The position numbers and the translations under genes were made by a program. The notes below the pieces were generated by a model. That model was not told where the DNA came from, ran no database searches, and saw only the letters and a list, made by a program, of their open reading frames with translations. Source: Pseudomonadota bacterium (GTDB lineage Bacteria > Myxococcota > Polyangia > Polyangiales > Polyangiaceae). Taken from it: a stretch of DNA of 18,266 nucleotides. Positions 7,806 through 13,652 of this stretch are shown here, in pieces. The stretch's first letter is position 1. Each line of letters starts with the position of its first letter. Location of the stretch: contig JAEZYO010000998.1 in assembly GCA_023419055.1 (NCBI GenBank), positions 1-18,266 on the forward strand. The letters run 5' to 3'.

Positions 7806-7836
7806 AGGGGCTCGCGCTGCGTGAGCGCAAGCCCCT
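7806..7836. terminator. Bidirectional hairpin terminator between convergent genes
   Basis: AGGGGCTCGCGCT, a 5-nt loop GCGTG, and AGCGCAAGCCCCT form a 13-bp stem with a single C/A mismatch. It lies 18 nt after the lipoprotein stop and 25 nt beyond the stop of the convergent winged-helix gene, where a shared terminator is expected. Neither strand has a strong T-run after the stem, so intrinsic termination is likely but not certain. Confidence 0.65.
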
Positions 7837-7860
7837 CCTCAGGCCTTCTCCCGGCGCGGC

Positions 7861-8280
7861 TTACTTCGGGAAGTACTGCGTGGCGCGCTTCTGACCGCGC
7901 GTCTTGATCGCCTTCTTGGCGAGCAGCTTCTTCACCGGCAAAGTAAGCTCCTTGGTGCTCGTGCCGATCCCCTTGGCGATCTGCTCGATGCGCTGACCCG
8001 GGTTGTTCTTGATGTAGCTGCCGAGCTCCGCGGTCAAAGTCTCGATCTCGCCGGGCGGTCGCTTCGCGCCCTTCGCGCGAGCCGCGACTGCGCGACCTGC
8101 GCCACGCGGAGGACGCCCCGCCGCGCGACGACCACGACCACCACGCCCACCCCCAACGCCCTCACCGAGGGCCGCAGCAACGGTCTCCATCGCCGAAGCG
8201 CGGATGAGCTCCGCGATGTCGGCGGCAAACGCTTCTACTCTCTCACGAATCTGATCTTTCACAGTGGGCATGTGGCTCAT
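7861..8280 (-). CDS. Small basic DNA-binding protein: histone H1-like tail plus C-terminal winged helix
   Basis: This 139-residue cytoplasmic protein has three parts. Residues about 1-42 form an amphipathic helix (VKDQIRERVEAFAADIAELI). Residues about 43-75 are a Gly/Arg/Ala/Pro-rich basic stretch (GGGRGGRGRRAAGRPPRGAG) with a GRP core resembling an AT-hook. Residues about 77-139 look like a winged helix-turn-helix (EIETLTAELGSYIKNNPGQR, IEQIAKGIGTSTKELTLPVK, basic C-terminus ending YFPK). The composition suggests a nucleoid-associated or regulatory DNA-binding protein. It is not a sequence I can match to a named family. ATG 8280 is used; ATG 8271 (three residues later) is possible, and neither has a clear Shine-Dalgarno sequence. 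It is monocistronic, convergent with the lipoprotein gene and separated from it by a hairpin. Confidence 0.85.
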   Translation of the reverse strand: MSHMPTVKDQIRERVEAFAADIAELIRASAMETVAAALGEGVGGGRGGRGRRAAGRPPRGAGRAVAARAKGAKRPPGEIETLTAELGSYIKNNPGQRIEQIAKGIGTSTKELTLPVKKLLAKKAIKTRGQKRATQYFPK

Positions 8281-8703
8281 TAGGCAGACGCGCCCGATTT
8301 GTCAACACGGCAAGTCGCAACACTCACGTCTAGTAAACTCTTCGGTTTCGATAGCACGGACTCCTCGTACGATTCGAGTCGAAGAAAGTCTGCTTCGCTG
8401 TCGCATCGAGATCACTCCGAGGCCCGCCGCAGAAGTCGCGAGTGTGTGGGCGAACAGACACGTGGAGCGCTCGTCTCAACCACGGCAGCGTGTCGCCCGC
8501 GAGCGGCGCGATGCTCGTTTGGCGCGACCAAACACCTGGTTTGACTCGAAGAAGCTCGAGAGAACGTCGCGTGACGGAGGCTTGGTTCGGGGCTTGCTCG
8601 AGGGTACCCGGTCGCCGAAGGGCGCTGTCACGAGCAGACCGCCCGCGACGATGAGTGACTGAGAGCCAGTTTTATTCCCGGGTTTCTGACGAAGGAGACA
8701 AGC
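8281..8703. other. Long intergenic region with no supported gene
   Basis: These 423 bp lie between the divergently transcribed winged-helix gene and the secreted helical protein gene. Open frames on both strands here lack signal peptides, domains or family resemblance, so I do not call them. The stretch should hold both promoters. A TTGACA is present on the minus strand at 8305-8300, but the matching -10 is poor. A short dyad CAAAC-5-GTTTG sits at 8529-8543. No tRNA or riboswitch fold was recognised. Confidence 0.5.
8692..8697 (+). promoter_or_regulatory. Ribosome binding site for the secreted helical protein
   Basis: A perfect AAGGAG lies 6 nt before ATG 8704, making this one of the best-supported starts in the window. 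Confidence 0.7.
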
Positions 8704-9381
8704 ATGCTTTCTCGACGATTCATTGTGTCGACTCTCGCCATCGTGACCGCGTCTTTCGTAGCAATCGCAGGCAAGGACGCGGTCGCGTGCGGTGGCGAGT
8801 GGTATCCCGTGATCCGCGTCGACCCCCGCATTCACGGGGTCGCTCAGGCCGAAAAGGCATTGAACGAGGGGCGCGCCGCGGCGGCAGGAGCCAGCGTCGT
8901 GCGCATGATTCCGCACATCCGCAGTCTGGATGGGACCAAGAACGCCCTGATCGCGCGCGCCGAAAGGGTGTTGGCGCTGGCGCTCGCGAGGAACGCGGGC
9001 GCGCTGCCGAGCGAACGCGAGATCCCGCGCGAGGTACAGTCTACCTGGCTCGGCAAGGACGCGGCCGAGCGCGCACTCAACCTGAGCTGGGCGGTCAGGG
9101 TCCTCGAGCGCCAGAGCGACGAAAACAAGGACGATCCGGCGCTGCTCACCGATTTGGCGGAGGCCATGGCCGAGGTCGACGGACGGCGTGAGCGAGCCCG
9201 AGACATCCTCGAGGCGCTGGCGAAGAGCGACCTCGTATCTACTCCTCAGGGTTATCGTGCCCTCGCGGAGCTCCGCCGGCGGGCCGGAGACGCGCACGGC
9301 GAGACGGCGGCGCTCGAGCGCTGCAAGGCGCTCTCTGGCGAAGGAGCAGCCCGGACCTGTCGAATCACCCTGCAAGGTTGA
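8704..9381 (+). CDS. Exported alpha-helical, TPR-like protein of unknown function
   Basis: The 225-residue protein has an N-terminal export signal (LSRRFIVSTLAIVTASFVAIAG) followed by KDAVACGGEWYPVIRVDPR. Cleavage after DAVA (residue 28) is likely. C29 could alternatively be a lipobox cysteine, although Lys-Asp just before it is unusual. The rest is helical and Ala/Glu/Arg-rich with repeat-like elements (AEKALNEGRAAAAGASVVR, ALLTDLAEAMAEVDGRRERA, GYRALAELRRRAGDAHGETA), resembling degenerate TPRs, and carries a late Cys pair. It should act outside the inner membrane, probably as a protein-protein scaffold. The cytochrome c lipoprotein begins 15 bp downstream on the same strand, so the two are probably one operon and this protein may assist that electron carrier. 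The reading frame is firm; the function is unknown. Confidence 0.85.
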   Translation: MLSRRFIVSTLAIVTASFVAIAGKDAVACGGEWYPVIRVDPRIHGVAQAEKALNEGRAAAAGASVVRMIPHIRSLDGTKNALIARAERVLALALARNAGALPSEREIPREVQSTWLGKDAAERALNLSWAVRVLERQSDENKDDPALLTDLAEAMAEVDGRRERARDILEALAKSDLVSTPQGYRALAELRRRAGDAHGETAALERCKALSGEGAARTCRITLQG

Positions 9382-9396
9382 GAGGAAGACCGGCCC

Positions 9397-10245
9397 GTGA
9401 GGCTACTTCTCGGGATCTTGTCGTTGGTAACGGGGCTGGTCGCGTGTGGCACGCGGCCGAGCCCCGCGCCGGCGTCGAGTGCCGCAGTCGGGCTCGAGCC
9501 CGCGCCGAGCGCGGCGACCACCGTTTCGTTACGGGTCGGGGATCCCGCGCACGGGAGAGCGCTGGTAGCGAAGTTCGAGTGTCACCGCTGTCACGAGGGC
9601 ACTGGCCTGGACGAGCTCCCGAGCGAGCGGCATTGCGTGCGCTGCCACCAAGATATCGAAGCGGGAAAGGTCAGCGCCGCTCCCGAGCGCCTGGCTCGCT
9701 GGAAACGTGGCCTCACCGGGGTCTCTCACGCGCCGACGCTGAGTTCACTGAGTCGTTTCGAGCCACGGTGGGTGGAACGATATCTCGTCTCGCCGCGCGA
9801 CTCACGCCCGGCGCTGGTCTCGACGATGCCTCGACTCGACATTACGGCGGAACAAGCGCGTGACGTCGCGTCGTATCTGTCAGCGACTCGTCCCCTGCCC
9901 GCTCCGGCGAAGATCCGACGTGGAGACGTCGCGGGAGGGCGGCGTGTCGCAGAAAGCCGAGGCTGCGCGAGCTGCCACGCTTTCTCGGGCGTCAGCGACT
10001 GGCCGAGGGCAAGGAGCGCCGGGGCAGCGGTCGAGCTCGCTCCCGACCTCGTCCACGCGCGCGAGCGCCTCTCGCGCGAAATGCTGGCGGCCTGGCTAGA
10101 AAACCCCGCGGCTCTGAAGCCCGACACCGCGATGCCAGACCTTGCCCTGACCGAAGCGGAGAGGGCCGATGAGTCTCCTACGCAGAGGTCGACTCGCGCG
10201 TCTTCTCGGTCACCTGTCGGCACTGTCACTCGAATAGCGAGGTAG
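9397..10245 (+). CDS. Multiheme cytochrome c lipoprotein, frameshifted: N-terminal three-heme part
   Basis: It starts at GTG 9397, with AGAGGAAG a few bases upstream. A type II signal peptide ends in LVAC (C17, lipidation site). Heme c attachment motifs are C62-HRC-H66, C80-VRC-H84 and C190-ASC-H194, with cytochrome-c-like context such as RDVASYLSATRPL and MPDLALTEAERAD. From about residue 260 the frame turns into low-complexity Ser/Arg/Thr residues and stops at 10245. The sequence in another frame continues a cytochrome with a fourth CxxCH, so this C-terminus is not the native one. The intact protein would be a 383-residue periplasmic or outer-membrane electron carrier with four hemes. The lesion makes this a disrupted gene, unless it is a sequencing error. 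It follows the exported helical gene by 15 bp. Confidence 0.85.
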   Translation: MRLLLGILSLVTGLVACGTRPSPAPASSAAVGLEPAPSAATTVSLRVGDPAHGRALVAKFECHRCHEGTGLDELPSERHCVRCHQDIEAGKVSAAPERLARWKRGLTGVSHAPTLSSLSRFEPRWVERYLVSPRDSRPALVSTMPRLDITAEQARDVASYLSATRPLPAPAKIRRGDVAGGRRVAESRGCASCHAFSGVSDWPRARSAGAAVELAPDLVHARERLSREMLAAWLENPAALKPDTAMPDLALTEAERADESPTQRSTRASSRSPVGTVTRIAR

Positions 10246-10547
10246 CGTTCGGCGATGGTGGCCCCGGGTACGACGGTGGGTTCGGGGTCGCCCCGCGCCG
10301 CATCGATCTCAGCTCCCACCGCGGGGTCGCCTCCGGAATGCTCGACCGTGAGGGAGCGCGCCGGAGCCTCTTTTCTTCGACGACGAGCGGCGAACCTCGC
10401 TTGTTGGCGGCGCTCCTCGTGCGCCACCGCGAAGAGCGCGGAGAGGTGGATCCGAACTTGCGCGGAATGCCTCTCGGCCTACCTGCACTTACCGCCGAAC
10501 AGATTCAGCTCGTCGAAACCTGGATTGCGCAAGGGCGTCCACTTTAG
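10173..10547 (+). pseudogene. C-terminal remainder of the frameshifted cytochrome c, with fourth heme motif
   Basis: Read in the frame beginning at 10176, the sequence gives SYAEVDSRVFSVTCRHCHSN, a CxxCH heme site at 10215-10229. It continues with a Gly-rich loop and ends in GMPLGLPALTAEQIQLVETW and a TAG stop at 10545-10547, a typical end for a cytochrome c domain. There is no start codon between the upstream TGA in this frame (10170-10172) and the heme motif, so it cannot be an independent gene. It is joined to the upstream part by adding one base or removing two between about 10173 and 10185. Frame and motifs are visible; whether the lesion is biological cannot be told here. Confidence 0.8.
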
Positions 10548-10607
10548 AACGGGCGAGGGGCGATTTTCGAACACGTGAGCGCGCGGCGAACGAAGAAGGT
10601 CACCTCT

Positions 10608-10650
10608 GGTCCGTTGCTTCGGCCGACGGGCTGGGCCCGAGCGACGGACC
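10608..10650 (+). terminator. Long imperfect hairpin downstream of the cytochrome gene
   Basis: GGTCCGTTGCTTCGG at 10608-10622 pairs with CCGAGCGACGGACC at 10637-10650. They form about 14 bp with one bulged T and one G-U pair around a GC-rich loop. It lies 60 nt past the cytochrome stop and 80 nt before the pseudokinase start. No U-tract follows, so it may be a Rho-independent-like barrier or a leader structure of the next gene. Confidence 0.4.
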
Positions 10651-10694
10651 CGGTATTCGTCTCGGGTTCTTCGCAAACCGTGAACGCTCGATGC

Positions 10695-10700
10695 TACGAT
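10695..10700 (+). promoter_or_regulatory. Candidate -10 element upstream of the pseudokinase gene
   Basis: TACGAT lies 29 bp before ATG 10730 and would give a short leader if that ATG is the true start. No convincing -35 is found at 17-19 bp, so the call is weak. Confidence 0.25.
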
Positions 10701-10729
10701 GGGGTCTTCTCGCGCGCGCGGCCGCCGAC

Positions 10730-12631
10730 ATGACCGAAGAACGACCCCCTTTAGGAGGGCGCTACGCCGTTCAGCGCCCCCTCGAGCAAAGCACGGAGCG
10801 TTTTTTCGCCGCCGACTTGACCACCGGCAAGCGCGTGGTCGTCGCGCTCATCGACGGGGGGCGACTCTCGACGCTCGAATCGGCGCGTGGAGTTCGTCAC
10901 CGGCACCTCGCCGGCATCGTCGATATCCTGCGCGAGCTCGACAGGGCCGCCCTCCCCGAAAGCGCGAGCGTCCCCGTCGGTGGCGGAGCCGTGGTCGCCG
11001 AGCACGTCCCGGGGCGCACCCTTCGCGCTCAGCTCGTCCAAGGCAAGCTGAACCCCGCGAAGGCGGTGGCCTGGACGCTGCGGCTCGCGGAAGCCTTGCA
11101 AGCGCTGCACTCGGCGCAAGCGGTGCACGGCGCGGTCTCACCCCTCAGCGTGATTGCAGAGCCTGCCGGACGAGCGATCGCTCCCGTACTCTCGCAGCTG
11201 GTCGTGCCTCCGCTCGGGAGCTTCTGCCCACCGGAGCGCTTGAAGGGAGCTCAGGAGAGCGCCTCCGACGACGTCTTCGGGCTCTACGCCACGCTCTACG
11301 CCGCCCTCACCGGTAGCGCTCCTTTCAAGGCGAGCACTCGTGAGGCACTGCTCAAGGCGACGCTCTCCAAACCGAAGCCCCTCGCCGCGTTCGGGGTGGA
11401 GGAGCCGATCTTGCAGGAGATCTTGCAGCGAGGCATGCTCCCCGATCGGCACGCTCGCGCTTCCGACCTCGGCGAGCTCATCGATGCGCTGGACGGCTGG
11501 GAGCGCGACCCGGAGCGCCCTCCGTCGCGCCGCGCTCCGGCGCCGCGCCCCGGCCTGCGCGGGCTGGGCGATATCGTCGGGGGCACGCTCGGGCAGTCGC
11601 GCAACGACGGAGTCGTCGTCGACGACGAGTCCGTGCCGGACGATCAAGGCGTCGACTTGCCGGACGCGTCACCCCCGGGGGTAGTGCTGCCGCTCGGAGC
11701 GGCGGCGAAGCCGCAAGCCGCGAGTGAAACGCGGGTACCCGACCCCAACCTCCCGTCGGCGCCACGCGCGCCAGCGCCGAGCTCGCCGGTCACGACCTCC
11801 GCACCCGACGCGGCCCCCGCTCGTGACTCGAGCGCTACCGATACCGGGCCGCGGCCTCCAATCGCGGCTCCGATACCGAAGCGCCCGTCGATCAACCCGT
11901 TCGAGCGCAAGCGCTCGATCTGGCCGTGGGTGATCGTCGCGGCCCTCGCGGGAGGCGGTGGAGTCTATCTGGCGGTGGCGCCAGCCACCCCAGAAGTTGC
12001 GAAATCCGCCGAGCCGCCGCCGGCGCCGGTAAAGCCCAAGCCGAAGCCCGCCGCGAAGGCCAAGCGAGACCCCGCGGAGGTCCGCGACGCGTGCGTGAGC
12101 GCTCATTTTCCTTCAGAGTCTTTCGACGCGAAGCAAAGCTTTGCCTTCGTCTGCGAGGACGCCGACTTCGTCGCGATGACGGGCAGGTTGCACGGCATGG
12201 TCAAGGTCCCCTCGCCTGCGGATGCCGGCGCCGATGCCGCGCTCGGCGACTCGAGCTTGCCGCTCGACGCCGTCAAGGCAGGTCCCGGGAAAGGTCCTCC
12301 TCCGGTCGCTGGACTCGGCCTCGATTGGTACGAGCTGCCGGCGACCGCCATCATCAAGAAGACGTGCTGCCCCGGCTCGTCTCCGGTCACCCTGCCCAAG
12401 ACCACCGGCTGGTGCGAACAGCTCGAAAGCGTCGTGCGCCGCGTGGCCGACGACAGTCAGCGCGCCGTCGACCTCGCGCCCGGCGCTCGTGCGTTCGACA
12501 AGGCCGTGACTTGTCTGTTCGCGAACCGCATCCAGCACCCCTACACGTACACGAAGGTGCCGAGCGCGGCGAACCGCGCCGCGTTTCAGCAGTTCTTGAG
12601 CCGCGCCGCCGTCATCGGCGCGCGACGGTGA
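10730..12631 (+). CDS. Membrane-anchored Ser/Thr pseudokinase with C-terminal Cys-containing domain
   Basis: A kinase-like fold is visible from GGRYAVQRPLEQ through an LHSAQAVHGAVSPLSV segment to the lower-lobe helices (DDVFGLYATLYAALTGSAPF, RASDLGELIDALD). The catalytic features are gone. There is no glycine loop, VAIK is replaced by VVALI without Lys, HRD is replaced by H133-G-A, and no DFG was found. It is therefore predicted inactive. A long Pro/Ala/Asp linker leads to one TM helix at about 397-416 (IWPWVIVAALAGGGGVYLAVA). A Pro/Lys stretch follows, then a domain at about 445-633 with Cys in DACVSAHF, FVCEDAD, KTCCPG, GWCEQL and TCLFANR, which should be periplasmic. I do not recognise this domain. 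ATG 10730 gives 633 residues; ATG 10691 is an alternative adding 13. It is coupled to the dehydrogenase gene 3 nt downstream. Confidence 0.88.
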   Translation: MTEERPPLGGRYAVQRPLEQSTERFFAADLTTGKRVVVALIDGGRLSTLESARGVRHRHLAGIVDILRELDRAALPESASVPVGGGAVVAEHVPGRTLRAQLVQGKLNPAKAVAWTLRLAEALQALHSAQAVHGAVSPLSVIAEPAGRAIAPVLSQLVVPPLGSFCPPERLKGAQESASDDVFGLYATLYAALTGSAPFKASTREALLKATLSKPKPLAAFGVEEPILQEILQRGMLPDRHARASDLGELIDALDGWERDPERPPSRRAPAPRPGLRGLGDIVGGTLGQSRNDGVVVDDESVPDDQGVDLPDASPPGVVLPLGAAAKPQAASETRVPDPNLPSAPRAPAPSSPVTTSAPDAAPARDSSATDTGPRPPIAAPIPKRPSINPFERKRSIWPWVIVAALAGGGGVYLAVAPATPEVAKSAEPPPAPVKPKPKPAAKAKRDPAEVRDACVSAHFPSESFDAKQSFAFVCEDADFVAMTGRLHGMVKVPSPADAGADAALGDSSLPLDAVKAGPGKGPPPVAGLGLDWYELPATAIIKKTCCPGSSPVTLPKTTGWCEQLESVVRRVADDSQRAVDLAPGARAFDKAVTCLFANRIQHPYTYTKVPSAANRAAFQQFLSRAAVIGARR

Positions 12632-12634
12632 GTC

Positions 12635-13603
12635 ATGGCTCGCATCGTCGTGCTCGACGGGTACACGCTGAACCCCGGGGATAACCCCTGGAGCCCCCTC
12701 GAGGCCCTGGGCGAGCTCACCGTCTACGACAGGTCACCGGAGGACCTGGTCGTCGAGCGCGCGCGGGAGGCGGACGTCGTCCTCACGAACAAGACGGAGC
12801 TCGGTCGTGCAGTGCTCGAGCGCTTGCCGAACCTGCGCGGCATCGGCGTGCTCGCCACGGGCTTCAACGTGGTCGATGTGGTCGCGGCTCGCGAACGCGG
12901 TATCCCGGTGTTCAACGTGCCCGCGTACAGCACGGCGAGCGCCGCGCAGCACACCATCGCGCTCCTGCTCGAGCTCAGCAACGCGGTCGGAGCGCACGAT
13001 CGCGCGGTGCACCAGGGCGAGTGGGTGGCTGCCCCCGACTTCACGTTCTGGAAGCAGGCCGCCGTCGAGCTCGACGGGCAGGTCCTCGGGATCGTGGGCT
13101 ACGGCGCGATCGGGAGACGTGTCGCGGCGATCGCCGCCAGCTTGGGCATGGTCGTCGTCGCGGCGGCGCGCGCGGGAGCGCCGGCGACCTCGGACGAAGA
13201 CGGAGTAGAACGCCGCACGCTCGAGCAGCTCTTCCGCGAAGCGGACGTCGTCTCGCTGCATTGTCCGCTGACGCCCGACACGGAGCGTCTGGTGCGTCGC
13301 GAGCGCTTGGCGACGATGAAGCCGAGCGCGCTCCTCGTCAATACTGCCCGCGGTGGGCTCGTCGACGAGTCCGACCTCGCGACCGCGCTCGACTCGGGCA
13401 CGATCTCGGGCGCGGCGCTCGACGTGCTCTCGAGTGAGCCTCCACGGGCGGACAACCCGCTGCTTCGAGCGAAAAATTGCATCATCACGCCGCACATCGC
13501 CTGGACGAGCCTCGCCGCGCGGCGACGCCTGCTCGAGGTGACCGCCGAGAACGTGCGCGCGCTCCTCGCCGGAAGCCCGATCCACGTCGTCAACCGCTCT
13601 TAG
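12635..13603 (+). CDS. D-2-hydroxyacid dehydrogenase (NAD-dependent; hydroxypyruvate/glycerate dehydrogenase-like)
   Basis: The 322-residue enzyme has normal family length. The split N-terminal catalytic domain contains GVLATGFNVVDVVAARERGI and VPAYSTASAAQHTIALLLEL. The NAD-binding Rossmann core has G155-Y-G-A-I-G160. The catalytic Arg-Glu-His set is complete: R239 in NTARGGLVDE, E268 in DVLSSEPP and H287 in TPHIAW. It reversibly reduces 2-keto acids to D-2-hydroxy acids in the cytoplasm. The conserved GFNVVD and ARGGLVDE context is close to glycerate/hydroxypyruvate reductases, but substrate cannot be fixed from sequence. Its ATG lies 3 nt after the pseudokinase stop, indicating translational coupling. 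The lipase-maturation-like gene follows after 49 bp. Family very secure, substrate open. Confidence 0.93.
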   Translation: MARIVVLDGYTLNPGDNPWSPLEALGELTVYDRSPEDLVVERAREADVVLTNKTELGRAVLERLPNLRGIGVLATGFNVVDVVAARERGIPVFNVPAYSTASAAQHTIALLLELSNAVGAHDRAVHQGEWVAAPDFTFWKQAAVELDGQVLGIVGYGAIGRRVAAIAASLGMVVVAAARAGAPATSDEDGVERRTLEQLFREADVVSLHCPLTPDTERLVRRERLATMKPSALLVNTARGGLVDESDLATALDSGTISGAALDVLSSEPPRADNPLLRAKNCIITPHIAWTSLAARRRLLEVTAENVRALLAGSPIHVVNRS

Positions 13604-13652
13604 GCTACGCTTCTTCGCGAGGGCGAGAGCTCTGTCGGCGGGTTCTACGAAA

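Noticed and set aside
8277..8305. Minus-strand TTGACA, 17-bp spacer and TAATGA upstream of ATG 8271, a possible leaderless promoter
   Set aside because: The -35 is perfect, but the -10 matches the consensus at only two positions and would overlap ATG 8280; too weak to call.
8529..8543. Short inverted repeat CAAAC-5-GTTTG
   Set aside because: A 5-bp stem is expected by chance in a gap of this size.
8264..8662. Plus-strand open frame in the gap before the exported helical protein
   Set aside because: It begins inside the divergent winged-helix gene, has no ribosome site or domain, and its composition looks random.
8476..9375. Minus-strand 299-codon open frame
   Set aside because: The opposite strand has a perfect ribosome site and signal peptide at 8704; the minus frame has neither and no recognisable domain.
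10165..10185. Programmed -1 frameshifting at the cytochrome break
   Set aside because: No X-XXY-YYZ slippery heptamer or adjacent pseudoknot-like hairpin is visible, so mutation or sequencing error is the simpler reading.
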